64,000 bases of DNA from Peterkaempfera bronchialis (GCF_003258605.2 NZ_CP031264.1:3162001-3226000); one strand, 5' to 3'. Shown: positions 10,731 through 18,556, numbered from the stretch's first letter. Made by a program: numbers and translations. The notes: generated by a model not told the origin, from the letters alone.

Positions 10731-11319
10731 GCCCGCCGCGCGTGTCCCCCTGCCGGACACCGCGGACAACGCTCTCAAGATCGTCATAGCCGGCGGGTTC
10801 GGTGCGGGCAAGACGACCATGGTCCGCTCGGTCAGCGAGATCCGCCCGCTGAACACCGAGGAGACCATGACGCAGGCGGGTCTCGGCATCGACGAGACCA
10901 CCGGGGTGCAGGGCAAGAACACCACCACCGTCGCCTTCGACTTCGGCCGGATCAGCCTCAATGAGCAGATGGTGCTGTACCTCTTCGGCGCCCCCGGCCA
11001 GGAGCGGTTCTGGTTCCTCTGGGACCGCCTCTTCTCGGGGACGCTGGGCGCGGTCGTGCTGGTCGACACCCGTCGGCTGGCCGACTCCTGGTACGCCATC
11101 GACCGGCTGGAGCACCATGGCACGCCGTTCATCGTGGCCCGCAACAACTTCGGCGACCCCGAGCACACCCTGGAGCAGGTGCGGGACGCGCTGTCACTCC
11201 CCGAGGACATCCCGCTGGTCGACTGCGACGCACGCGACCGCGAATCCAGCAAGGCCGTGCTGATCAGCCTCGTGGACCACCTGTACTCCCTGTCGTCGGC
11301 CCAGGAGAAGACACGATGA
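10711..11319 (+). CDS. cvnD: Conservon GTPase-like protein CvnD
   Basis: 202 residues beginning with a TTG codon inside the cvnC 3' end. Ras-like GTP-binding protein: P-loop 'GGFGAGKTTMV', switch region with 'TTTVAFDFGR', and G3-like 'FGAPGQERF' (DxxG replaced by GAPGQ as usual in this family). It also has 'ARNNF', where the NKxD motif would be expected, a family-typical deviation. It presumably cycles between GTP- and GDP-bound forms under control of CvnA/CvnB. The stop overlaps the next P450 start (ATGA), so all four cassette genes and the P450 are translationally linked. Confidence 0.93.
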   Translation: MDSRTSEPAARVPLPDTADNALKIVIAGGFGAGKTTMVRSVSEIRPLNTEETMTQAGLGIDETTGVQGKNTTTVAFDFGRISLNEQMVLYLFGAPGQERFWFLWDRLFSGTLGAVVLVDTRRLADSWYAIDRLEHHGTPFIVARNNFGDPEHTLEQVRDALSLPEDIPLVDCDARDRESSKAVLISLVDHLYSLSSAQEKTR

Positions 11320-12590
11320 CCGACACCGACACGCCCTCCGAGGCCCCGGCCCCGCCGGGCTGCCCGGCCCACGCCGGCGCCGTGGCGCTGGACGGGCTGC
11401 AGTTCCAGCAGACCACCGCCGAGCTGTACCGGAAGCTGCGGCGGGAGCACGGGGCGGTCGCCCCGGTCGTGCTGGACGGCGGGGTGCCCGCCTGGCTGGT
11501 GCTCGGCTACCGCGAGGTGCACTACGTCACCAGCAACGACCAGCTCTTCGCCCGCGACTCCCGCCGCTGGCACGCCTGGGACTCCATCCCCGACGACTGG
11601 CCGCTGCTCCCCTACGTCGGCTACCAGCCGTCGGTGCTCTTCACCGAGGGCGCCGAGCACCGGCGCCGCTCCGGGGCGATCAGCGACGCGCTCGGCGGGG
11701 TCGACCAGTTCGAGTTGCAGTCGACCTGCGAGCGGATCGCCGACCAGCTGATCGACGCCTTCGCCGGCCGCGGCGCCGCCGACCTGATGGCCGACTACGC
11801 GCACCTGCTGCCGCTGCTGGCCGTCGTCAAGATGTGCGGCCTGCCCGACTCCGAGACCCCCGACCTGGTACGCGACCTCACCGCGTCGCTCGACGCCGGG
11901 GAGGACGACGACCCGGTCGCGGCATACGGGCGGGTCCAGGACCGGATCCAGCGGCTGGTGGAGAGCAGGCACCAGCGCCCGGGCCCGGATGTGCCCTCAC
12001 GGCTGCTGGCGCATGAGGCGGGACTGACCGACGAGCAGATCGTGCAGGACCTGATCTCGGTGATCGCGGCGGCGCAGCAGCCGACCGCCAACTGGATCGG
12101 CAACACGCTGCGGCTGATGCTCACCGACGAGCGGTTCTCGGTCACCCTGTCCGGTGGCCGCCGCAGCATCGGCCAGGCGCTCAACGAGGTGCTGTGGGAG
12201 GACACGCCGACCCAGAACTTCATCGGCCGCTGGGCCGCCCGCGACACCCAGCTGGCCGGGCGGCGCATCCGCCAGGGCGACCTGCTGATCCTCGGTCTGG
12301 CCGCGGCCAACACCGATCCCCAGGTGCGCCCGGACGCGGCGGCGGGAGCCGCCGGGAACCAGGCCCACCTGTCCTTCAGCCACGGCGAGCACCAGTGCCC
12401 CTATCCGGCACCGGAGCTCGCCGAGGTGATCGCCAAGGCCGCGGTCGAGGTGCTGCTCGACCGGCTGCCGGACGTGGAGGTCGCGGTGGACGCGGCCACC
12501 CTGGTCTGGCGGCCGTCCATCTGGATGCGGGGGCTGGAGGCCCTACCGGTCGAGTTCAGTCCCGCGCCGGTCGCCCAGGGCCTGGGTTAG
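11316..12590 (+). CDS. Conservon cytochrome P450, CYP157-like, lacking ExxR
   Basis: 424 residues, coupled to cvnD by an ATGA overlap. The haem-binding loop is intact ('FSHGEHQCP', Cys361). The K-helix that should read ExxR reads E291-V-L-W294, so the Arg normally absolutely conserved is Trp. From established knowledge, the CYP157 family found in Streptomyces conservons is exactly the group described as lacking ExxR, and it also carries a Trp at this place. The I-helix is also unusual: 'ISVIAAAQQPTANW' has no AGxDT motif with the oxygen-activating acid-Thr pair. It may therefore be a structural or ligand-sensing partner of the conservon rather than a normal monooxygenase. Substrate unknown. 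Confidence 0.93.
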   Translation: MTDTDTPSEAPAPPGCPAHAGAVALDGLQFQQTTAELYRKLRREHGAVAPVVLDGGVPAWLVLGYREVHYVTSNDQLFARDSRRWHAWDSIPDDWPLLPYVGYQPSVLFTEGAEHRRRSGAISDALGGVDQFELQSTCERIADQLIDAFAGRGAADLMADYAHLLPLLAVVKMCGLPDSETPDLVRDLTASLDAGEDDDPVAAYGRVQDRIQRLVESRHQRPGPDVPSRLLAHEAGLTDEQIVQDLISVIAAAQQPTANWIGNTLRLMLTDERFSVTLSGGRRSIGQALNEVLWEDTPTQNFIGRWAARDTQLAGRRIRQGDLLILGLAAANTDPQVRPDAAAGAAGNQAHLSFSHGEHQCPYPAPELAEVIAKAAVEVLLDRLPDVEVAVDAATLVWRPSIWMRGLEALPVEFSPAPVAQGLG

Positions 12591-12640
12591 GCCCCGGGCG
12601 ACACTCCTTGGCTGGGGCGGTTACTGCTCGGCCGGGGCGG

Positions 12641-13891
12641 CTACTGCGCGGCGCCCGCCGACCCACTGCGGTCGGCGGGCGTGAACCGCACCGGCACCGA
12701 CTGCGGGCCCCGGGTGAAGACGCCCGTCTCGGCGGGGACGAAGCCGTCCTGGAGGGCGAGGTCGGGCATGGCGTCCAGCAGCTGGTTGACGCCGACCTCG
12801 ACCTCCGCCTTGGCCAGCAGGGCGCCCACGCAGAAGTGCCGGCCGAGAGCGAAGGACAGGTGGTCGGCGGCGGCCGAGAAGGCGCTGGTCGAGGAGAGGT
12901 CGTCGCGGAAGATGTCGAAGGTGTCCGGCTCGGCGTACCGGCGGTCGTCCCGGTTGGCCGCGCCGATCAGGCAGGTGACGGTGGCGCCCGCCGGGATCAG
13001 CCCACCGCTGACCTCCACCTCCGACGAGGTCTGGCGCATGATCATGTGCACCGGCGGGGTGAAGCGCAGGGTCTCGGCGAACGCCCTCGGTATCAGGGTG
13101 CGGTCCTCGCGCACTGCGGCCAGCTGCTCCGGGTGCTGGAGCAGGTTGGCGAAGAGGGAGGCGATGGCCTTGTCGGTGGTCTCGCCGCCGGCGGCCAGCA
13201 GCAGGCTGCAGAACGCCTTGATGTCCTCGTCGCTCATCCGGGTGCCGTCGACCTCGGCGGCGCAGAGCGTGGAGAGCAGGTCGTCGCCGAGGTTGTCGCG
13301 GCGCTGCTGGATGATCGGGATCATGTACTCGGCGAACTCGGTGCGGGTCCGCAGCCCGGCCTCGGCCACCACCGGGTCCTGGCTGAGGTTGCCGAGGAAG
13401 GCGATGACCGAGGTGTACCAGCCGTGGAACTTCTCGTGGTCGCCCTTGTCCAGGCCCAGCATGTCGGCGATGACATTGACCGGGAAGCGGGTCGCGAACT
13501 GGGAGACCAGGTCGGCCTCGCCGTCGGCGCGGAAGGCGTCGATGAGCTCCCGGGAGTTGCGCTCGATCACCGGCAGGAACTGCTCCTCCAGCGCATTGCC
13601 CCGGAAGGCGGGGGCCACCAGCGCTCGGCGGACGGAGTGCTCCCGCCCGCTCAGCTGGAGGATGGTCCGGCCGTGCACCGGCTCGATCTGCCAGCTGTAG
13701 TTGTCGGTGGTGAAGGCGGAGTCCTTGTCCTTGAAGGCTCTCTCCACGTCCTCGTAGCGGGAGACGATATAGCTCTTCATGGGCTCGTGCCAGATGAGCG
13801 GGAACTCGTCCCGCATGACCCGGTAGGCGGAGTACGGGTCGGCTGCGAACTCGGCGGACAGGATGTCGGGCGTTTGCTGAGTCGACGTCAT
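12641..13891 (-). CDS. Cytochrome P450, canonical
   Basis: 416 residues, convergent to the conservon P450 with a 50-bp gap. All hallmarks of a soluble class I bacterial P450 are present: I-helix 'LLLAAGGETTDK', K-helix ExxR in 'FAETLRFTPP', and haem loop 'FALGRHFCVG'. It needs ferredoxin and reductase partners that are not encoded nearby. A GGGAG lies seven bases before the ATG. Conservons in Streptomyces often have a second P450 next to the CvnE-type one, so a functional link is plausible although the gene is on the opposite strand. Substrate unknown. Confidence 0.92.
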   Translation of the reverse strand: MTSTQQTPDILSAEFAADPYSAYRVMRDEFPLIWHEPMKSYIVSRYEDVERAFKDKDSAFTTDNYSWQIEPVHGRTILQLSGREHSVRRALVAPAFRGNALEEQFLPVIERNSRELIDAFRADGEADLVSQFATRFPVNVIADMLGLDKGDHEKFHGWYTSVIAFLGNLSQDPVVAEAGLRTRTEFAEYMIPIIQQRRDNLGDDLLSTLCAAEVDGTRMSDEDIKAFCSLLLAAGGETTDKAIASLFANLLQHPEQLAAVREDRTLIPRAFAETLRFTPPVHMIMRQTSSEVEVSGGLIPAGATVTCLIGAANRDDRRYAEPDTFDIFRDDLSSTSAFSAAADHLSFALGRHFCVGALLAKAEVEVGVNQLLDAMPDLALQDGFVPAETGVFTRGPQSVPVRFTPADRSGSAGAAQ

Positions 13892-14020
13892 GACGCGTCT
13901 CCCATGGGGGTAGTGGGGCTGAATCCCCAGGTTAGGCGACCATGATCACGTGGGTCCAGGGTGCCTCCGGGGGCCCATGAGGCGGGAGGTCCGGCCGTCA
14001 GGCCGTCGGGCAGCGGGCAG

Positions 14021-14875
14021 TCAGGCGGTCAGGACCCGGCCGAGGAAAGCGCGCACATGGCCGACGATGGTGTCGAGGTGGGTCTCCAGCGCGAAATGCC
14101 CGGTGTTCAGCAGGTGGATCTCGGCGTCGGGCAGATCGCGGCCGAAGGCGGTGGCGCCGGGAGCGAAGAAGACCTGGTCATTGGCTCCCCAGACGGCCAG
14201 CAGCGGCACCTGACTGGTGCGGAAGTACTCCTGGAACTCCGGGTAGCGCGCGACATTGGCGGGGTAGTCCGCCAGCAGCGCGAGTTGGATGTCCTTGACG
14301 CCCGGACGCTCCAGCAGCGTCTGGTCGTACAGCCAGGTGTCGGGGCTGACCAGGCTGGGGTCCGGCACGCCCGTGAGGTACATCTGCCGGGTGAAGTCGA
14401 GCGTGAGGTTCTCGCGCAGCGACTCCTCGGTGCGCGGAGTGCTGTCGGAGACGTCCAGCAACTCGGGGTTGAGGCCGTCGACGTAGGCGTTGCCGTTCTG
14501 CGTGACGATCGCCGTGATCCGCTCCGGGTGGCGGGCGGCGATCCGGAACCCGACCGGAGCGCCGAAGTCCTGCACATACAGCGCGTACCGCTGGACCCCG
14601 AGCGCGTCCAGCAGTTCGTCGACGATGTCGGTGATCGAGTCGAAGGTGTAGGTGAACTCGCCGACCGGCGGGGTGTCCGAGGCACCGGAGCCCAGGTAGT
14701 CGGGGGCGATCACGTGGTAGCGGTCGGCGAGTGCCGGGATGAGATGCCGGTACATGTGGGAGCTCGACGGGAAGCCGTGCAGCAGCACAACGGTCTCGGC
14801 CCCGGCCGGACCGGCCTCGCGGTAGAAGATCCGGTGGCCCTGGATCACGGCATGGCGGTGGTGGACGTCGACCAT
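14021..14875 (-). CDS. Alpha/beta hydrolase, haloalkane dehalogenase/epoxide hydrolase type
   Basis: 284 residues. Oxyanion motif 'HGFPSSS' (from residue 33), nucleophile elbow with an Asp instead of Ser ('VQDFGAPVG', D103), acid 'WGANDQVF' and catalytic His in 'NTGHFALETH'. The Asp nucleophile places it with haloalkane dehalogenases and soluble epoxide hydrolases. There is no signal peptide. It lies downstream of, and on the same strand as, the CGNR-type regulator gene, with about 110 bp between. A bipartite motif found upstream of both genes (14912-14938 and 15713-15739) suggests control by that regulator. The natural substrate is not evident. Confidence 0.9.
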   Translation of the reverse strand: MVDVHHRHAVIQGHRIFYREAGPAGAETVVLLHGFPSSSHMYRHLIPALADRYHVIAPDYLGSGASDTPPVGEFTYTFDSITDIVDELLDALGVQRYALYVQDFGAPVGFRIAARHPERITAIVTQNGNAYVDGLNPELLDVSDSTPRTEESLRENLTLDFTRQMYLTGVPDPSLVSPDTWLYDQTLLERPGVKDIQLALLADYPANVARYPEFQEYFRTSQVPLLAVWGANDQVFFAPGATAFGRDLPDAEIHLLNTGHFALETHLDTIVGHVRAFLGRVLTA

Positions 14876-14911
14876 GGTTCTGCCCCTCTTCTACACCTCA
14901 ACTGCCCTAAC

Positions 14912-14938
14912 GGATAACAATGTGAATATCCATGAGAC
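14912..14938. promoter_or_regulatory. Bipartite operator/promoter motif, copy A
   Basis: GGATAAC, nine variable bases, then ATCCATGAGAC. The same two blocks with the same nine-base spacing occur once more at 15713-15739. This copy ends 37 bases before the hydrolase start codon (minus strand). The GGAT...ATCC parts form a dyad. It may be the binding site of the CGNR-type regulator encoded next door, or the promoter of a dedicated sigma factor read on the minus strand. Confidence 0.65.
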
Positions 14939-14985
14939 GACCCAGGCATGTCAAGGCCCGGCCGACACCCCGCCCCCCGGGGGGC

Positions 14986-15585
14986 TCAGTCGGCGAAGCG
15001 GTGTACCCCTTCGGCGGCGGCCTGCTGCGCACGGTGGTGGCGGGCGGCGCGCACCCGGTCGCCGCAGGTCGTGGAGCACCAGCGGCGGCGGGCGTGCTCA
15101 CGCAGGAAGATCCGTACGCAGCCATGCGCCTCGCACCGGCGCAGCATGGCGCCCTTCTCCCCGCAGACCACGTCGATCGCGTCCCAGGCGAGATCGGCCA
15201 TCCCGGCCTCCAGGCCGCCCGGCCGCGCACTCCGCCACCGGCGGCTCGGCCGACCGACATCCGCCCAGTCCACCTGCGGCGCGGCCGGCTGCGCCGCGGC
15301 GGCGGCATTCACCGCCGCCACCGAGTCCGGCGCGGGCGTCCGGCAGTCGGCCTGGGCGGTGAACAGGTCCCTGATCGCCGCCCGCAGCTCGGCGAGGCGG
15401 ACCACCTCAGGCTCGCCGATGCGCACCCCCGGTTCCGCCACAAGCCCATGCGACCGCAGCCACTCGGCAGCCTCCGGACCGGTCGCCAACCGGTCGACCA
15501 CCCCATCGGGGCCGCGCTGCTTGGTGTTCACCATGGCCAGCGCCACGGACTTGTCCTCGCCGGGTGCCGGCGTCAGCACTGTCAC
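14986..15585 (-). CDS. ABATE/CGNR zinc-finger transcriptional regulator
   Basis: 199 residues. The N-terminal ABATE-like stress-related domain spans roughly residues 10-90. The C-terminal CGNR-type zinc finger has 'RRCEAHGCVRIFLREHARRRWCSTTCGDR' as its pattern, that is CxxxxC...CxxxC, with CGDR in place of CGNR. The basic end suits DNA binding. Such proteins are single-component regulators common in actinomycetes. It is transcribed toward the hydrolase gene and carries one copy of the shared bipartite motif about 128 bases upstream of its own start, which fits autoregulation. The start is a GTG after GAGG. Another GTG six bases downstream is possible. Confidence 0.85.
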   Translation of the reverse strand: MTVLTPAPGEDKSVALAMVNTKQRGPDGVVDRLATGPEAAEWLRSHGLVAEPGVRIGEPEVVRLAELRAAIRDLFTAQADCRTPAPDSVAAVNAAAAAQPAAPQVDWADVGRPSRRWRSARPGGLEAGMADLAWDAIDVVCGEKGAMLRRCEAHGCVRIFLREHARRRWCSTTCGDRVRAARHHRAQQAAAEGVHRFAD

Positions 15586-15712
15586 CGAAACCTCGTTCCT
15601 GCCGCTCCTACTGCCACACCCCGCCGACCACAGCCCGCCCGCCAGGGACCCCCAGTATCCGCAACCCGAGCCCCGCCGCGACCTACGCCCTCTGACCAGG
15701 GCCGCTAATCAT

Positions 15713-15739
15713 GGATAACTCTCCACTCATCCATGAGAC
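15713..15739. promoter_or_regulatory. Bipartite operator/promoter motif, copy B
   Basis: Same GGATAAC-N9-ATCCATGAGAC as copy A. In this copy the right half is also part of an 8-bp inverted repeat TCATGGAT/ATCCATGA. It lies upstream of the CGNR regulator gene (minus strand, start 15585). Spacer sequences differ completely between the two copies, so the conserved blocks look selected. Confidence 0.65.
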
Positions 15740-15809
15740 AACACTACTCCGCCCCGCCTGCTGTCCGACCCGCGCGGTGGTCTCGGGTTCGTAGATTCCG
15801 TTCGACCAG

Positions 15810-15956
15810 GTGGTGATCCTGCCGTCGGCGGCCAGCTTGTCCAGCAAGGACCACGAGGCTCGGCTGCGGCGGCTGGAGGCGGCCCGCTGGCCCCTGCCGA
15901 CGATCGGAGCGCTGTCCGGCGCGGCGGGCGTGGTCCTCGCACTCTGGCACCGCTGA
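15810..15956 (+). pseudogene. Fragment of a small phage-like membrane protein
   Basis: An open frame of 48 codons from a GTG. From about residue 14 it reads 'DHEARLRRLEAARWPLPTIG' followed by a hydrophobic segment and Trp-His-Arg end. That is the layout of small single-pass proteins seen in actinophage-type elements (short charged helix, then one membrane span). The first 13 residues do not fit and instead are antisense to a second, unrelated open frame on the minus strand (about 15683-15860) containing 'LLDKLAADGRITTWSNG'. The pair looks like two truncated genes joined near 15845. There is no good ribosome binding site, and function is unlikely. The rest of 15586-16008 holds the motif at 15713 and a terminator. 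Confidence 0.35.
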
Positions 15957-15968
15957 CCGCCGAGCACC

Positions 15969-16002
15969 GCCCCCGCCCACCCTACGAAGGGGGAGCGGGG
16001 GC
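15969..16002 (-). terminator. Terminator of the CYTH gene
   Basis: GCCCCCGC paired with GCGGGGGC around a GC-rich loop, directly downstream of the CYTH gene on the minus strand. Confidence 0.55.
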
Positions 16003-16008
16003 GTTTCG

Positions 16009-16578
16009 TCATGCCTGGGGAGCGGCTCTCCGGCGCTCGGCCACGGCGTCCGTGTAGAGCTCGGTCGTGAGGTCGGCATCGGTAATGCCCAACTGCTGCA
16101 CGACGGCCCGGACGTCCTTCAGCGCGGCGGCCAGATCGCCAGCGTCCGCCAGTGTCTCCACCTCCAGGAAGGTTCCGTCCAACTCAGGCACTCGCACCAA
16201 CGTGGCCAGCATCCGACGCCCGGCCGACTCGAAGTCGTAGTTCCGGCACCGCTTCTCGAACCGGATGGTCGGCAGGTACCCGAGGCCCCGGAGCATGGCG
16301 TGCACGGCGTCCGGATCATCCACCACGGTCTCGTGCTCGGTCTTCGATGCGGATGCCGCATCAACCCGCGGGCCCTTGTACGTCAGCACGCTGCGGGTGT
16401 TCTCCTGCCCGTGGACCGTGCGCACCCTCAGCTCCTGATCGCCGCGGCCCAGGGAGCCGGAAGGGTTGTCGTAGTACGTGTCCTGGTAGACCTCGGGGCG
16501 TCCCTCGGAAAGGGCCTCCAGCCGCTGAAGGACACCCTCCGGGTCGTGCACCATCGCCTTCAGCTCGGCCTCGATCAC
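16009..16578 (-). CDS. CYTH-domain protein (class IV adenylate cyclase / thiamine-triphosphatase-like)
   Basis: 189 residues from a GTG with GGAGG upstream. The N-terminus carries the CYTH signature ExExK (E3, E5, K7). Further charged strand residues of the triphosphate tunnel follow ('RVRT', 'LTYKGP', 'EHETVV', 'RFEKRCRNYDF', 'FLEVETL'). CYTH enzymes act on triphosphate substrates with two metal ions. The 'class IV adenylate cyclase' label is the usual annotation, but thiamine triphosphatase or inorganic triphosphatase activity is equally possible. It lies 19 bases downstream of the XRE-regulator gene on the same strand, so the two are likely co-transcribed. Confidence 0.87.
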   Translation of the reverse strand: MIEAELKAMVHDPEGVLQRLEALSEGRPEVYQDTYYDNPSGSLGRGDQELRVRTVHGQENTRSVLTYKGPRVDAASASKTEHETVVDDPDAVHAMLRGLGYLPTIRFEKRCRNYDFESAGRRMLATLVRVPELDGTFLEVETLADAGDLAAALKDVRAVVQQLGITDADLTTELYTDAVAERRRAAPQA

Positions 16579-16597
16579 CGACCGCCTCCTCTCGTTG

Positions 16598-17443
16598 TCA
16601 GACCACCCGGTCGCTGTCCTCGACCATCGCGTCGTACATTCGCCGGAAGCCCCGATACAGCGGGCCGTGCGGCGTCTCCATCACCTTGTAGATAGCAGAC
16701 TCGTGCCCCTCCCACCCAGCGTGGAACACGCTGACGTAGAGGACGCTGTCGAGGCGGATGATGCGCCAGGTCGGCAGGTGCCGGTACCAGTGCACGCTGA
16801 TGTCGCAGACGTCGGACAGCTCCCGCAGGCGCGCCTCGGTGTAGGCGATGCCGCCGGCGAGGGACTCGACGGACTCGCCGATCTCGGCGGCGCGGACGGC
16901 CACCGCAGGTGCCCTCGGGTCCAGGAGGAGCACGCGCACTGTCACTCGGGTGTCGTCTCGTGTCAGGCAGGTGCGCAGGAGCGAGTCGTTCAGGCCGATC
17001 AGGCCGAGGCCGCGCACGGCCAGGATGTCCACCGATGCGGCGCTCCGCGCCTGCCGCTGGATCTCGGTGGCGGTCGCGGCCTGGGAGGCGTAGACGCGGA
17101 CGACCTCGGGGAAGGCGGCCAGGTCGAATGCCTGGCCGCCGCTGCGGTGGGTGCGGCTGGAGGCCAGGCCGAGGAGGTGCCTTGCGTGGTCGGACATTGT
17201 GAGGCCGTCAGCGATGCGCTCGAAGACATCCAGGCGGCTGACTTCTCGGCGGCCGTTGATGACTTCGTTGACTCTCCCCTGGGTCATGCCCACAGCAGCG
17301 GCCAAGCGGGCCTGGCTGGCACCGGAGTACTGCTGGGCGGCCCGGAAGATCGCGGCCACGTCGCGCCGGGTCAAGGCTGCGCGGACCTCGGGCCGCTGCC
17401 ACGACCATTCGGGCAGTTCGACGGGTAGCAGCGCAGTCGACAT
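16598..17443 (-). CDS. XRE-family regulator with C-terminal sensor-like domain
   Basis: 281 residues. The N-terminal Cro/C1 helix-turn-helix is at about residues 35-95 ('YSGASQARLAAAVGMTQGRV'). The C-terminal half (from about residue 130) has 'DILAVRGLGLIGLNDSLLR' and ends 'HWYRHLPTWRIIRLDSVLYVS', resembling the phospholipase-D-like ligand domain attached to some Streptomyces XRE proteins. It is divergent from a run of tiny Cys-rich ORFs. A perfect 7-1-7 palindrome 28 bases before its start codon is a likely autoregulatory site. It is probably a member of the developmental/accessory XRE group, but no specific target is recognisable. Confidence 0.88.
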   Translation of the reverse strand: MSTALLPVELPEWSWQRPEVRAALTRRDVAAIFRAAQQYSGASQARLAAAVGMTQGRVNEVINGRREVSRLDVFERIADGLTMSDHARHLLGLASSRTHRSGGQAFDLAAFPEVVRVYASQAATATEIQRQARSAASVDILAVRGLGLIGLNDSLLRTCLTRDDTRVTVRVLLLDPRAPAVAVRAAEIGESVESLAGGIAYTEARLRELSDVCDISVHWYRHLPTWRIIRLDSVLYVSVFHAGWEGHESAIYKVMETPHGPLYRGFRRMYDAMVEDSDRVV

Positions 17444-17470
17444 GGGCCCCCCGGTGCAGCGCGCGCATTC

Positions 17471-17485
17471 ATCTCACCGTGAGAT
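17471..17485. promoter_or_regulatory. Palindromic operator candidate in XRE divergent region
   Basis: ATCTCAC-C-GTGAGAT, a perfect inverted repeat of seven bases with a single central base. It is placed between the XRE regulator (start 17443, minus) and the small ORF starting at 17535 (plus). Size and symmetry are those of a Cro/C1-type dimer site. Confidence 0.6.
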
Positions 17486-17534
17486 TACCGCTCGGGTATC
17501 GCAATGACGACACTCCGTGACCGAGTTTTGAGGC

Positions 17535-17744
17535 ATGGACCATGCAATGCTCGTACCGGCGCCGGTTCTCCAGTTGCCTGTCGACGCCCCCACTCTGGAC
17601 CGCCTGCATGGCGACGCCTGCATTAACTGCGGCACCGAGGACGGCCCGCTGCTCCCGGCCGGGCACGCCTACACCACCGACGGCGAAGGGCAACTCGGCT
17701 GGCCCGTCGCCGCCTGCCCGGACCACCGGGAAGCACGGCCGTGA
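17535..17744 (+). CDS. Small Cys/His protein, unknown
   Basis: 69 residues with 'CINCGTEDGPLL' and a later 'CPDH', which together could hold one zinc ion. It is the first of three or four tiny ORFs that overlap end to start (TGATG here). It is divergent from the XRE regulator across the palindrome at 17471. Similar short zinc-knuckle proteins accompany XRE regulators in Streptomyces accessory regions. No function known. Confidence 0.65.
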   Translation: MDHAMLVPAPVLQLPVDAPTLDRLHGDACINCGTEDGPLLPAGHAYTTDGEGQLGWPVAACPDHREARP

Positions 17745-17905
17745 TGACTATCGCGGTCCACCTGATCCGTCCCAGCACCGGCGAACGCGTCACCGTACGA
17801 CCCACCCACGTCGTCCCGGCCACCCGCTGGGGACAGGACCGCAGAAGGGTGCGGTACCCGCCCTGCCAGTGCCCCCGCCACCGGACCACCCGGAAGGCGC
17901 GGTGA
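17744..17905 (+). CDS. Small basic protein, unknown
   Basis: 53 residues starting at an ATG that shares a base with the stop of the previous ORF (TGATG). The C-terminal half is strongly basic and contains 'PPCQCPRHRTT', a possible CxC-x-H metal site. It is translationally coupled to both neighbours. It is too short for a family call. Confidence 0.5.
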   Translation: MTIAVHLIRPSTGERVTVRPTHVVPATRWGQDRRRVRYPPCQCPRHRTTRKAR

Positions 17906-18093
17906 CCGCCCCGGACCGGCCCGCAGCCGAGGTCCGGGAAGTCTGCCGGCAGGGCCTGTGCTTCGGCTGCCCCGGCAACTACGAGGTGTGGGTCCACGGT
18001 TGCCCCATCCCCGCAGTGATCGGCCGCTGCGGGCACCACTGCCACGACGGAGAGCCGGTCAAGGTCACCTGGCAGGTGGACACAGAGCGGTGA
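17902..18093 (+). CDS. Small Cys-rich protein, unknown
   Basis: 63 residues from a GTG overlapping the previous stop (GTGA). Seven cysteines and three histidines ('CRQGLCFGCPGNYE', 'HGCP', 'GRCGHHCHDG') suggest one or two metal sites. It ends 'VKVTWQVDTER'. The third in the coupled series downstream of the XRE operator. Confidence 0.55.
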   Translation: MTAPDRPAAEVREVCRQGLCFGCPGNYEVWVHGCPIPAVIGRCGHHCHDGEPVKVTWQVDTER

Positions 18094-18105
18094 CCGGCCA
18101 TCGCC

Positions 18106-18216
18106 GTGTCACTCGCACCTGCGACCGCGGCCCTGTGGGGGGTGGTCCGCCCTGCCTGGCGCCTCGGTGAATACGAGGACGGCCTGCACGTCACGACGGC
18201 CCGGAAGTCCCGCTGA
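18106..18216 (+). CDS. Possible tiny ORF at the end of the series
   Basis: 36 codons from a GTG, 12 bases after the previous stop. It contains 'WRLGEYEDGLHVTT', a plausible folded-peptide sequence. There is no clear ribosome binding site, and it may be a chance frame. From 18217 to 18556 I see no gene. That stretch has slightly lower GC and no obvious repeat. Confidence 0.25.
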   Translation: MSLAPATAALWGVVRPAWRLGEYEDGLHVTTARKSR

Positions 18217-18556
18217 CCGTGAAGACGTCCCTTGGCAGGGTGGGCATCCCGGGAGCCGGGTTCTCGTGGGCCTCGCATGCCACCCCCACGAGGCTGGCCG
18301 GGCGCCGGTGGTCACGGTGAACCTGGACTCGCCTGGTGCAGCTTCGATCCAGCCCCCGGATCCGGGTGCTGGCGCACGGACTGGTGGGCATACGGCTTTG
18401 TCGCAGTCACGGTTGAGCGGCCCAGGGGGACCCGCGAACCTAGATCATTTAGCCTCGGGCCCGCAGCGGGCCAGCAGAGCCCGGACATGACTGAGCGCCG
18501 CAGTGTCACGGAGATCACTCGGCGCTCGTCCGCTGGTCGGAGGTAGTGCGGTGGGG

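Noticed and set aside
8952-11972. A 1,006-codon frame on the minus strand across the conservon
   Set aside because: Mirror of cvnA-D and the P450; the plus-strand genes have coupled starts and known motifs.
15010-18556. Integrated element with att sites at tRNA-Lys
   Set aside because: No integrase and no repeat of the tRNA 3' end was found in the stretch, so only 'accessory region' can be supported.
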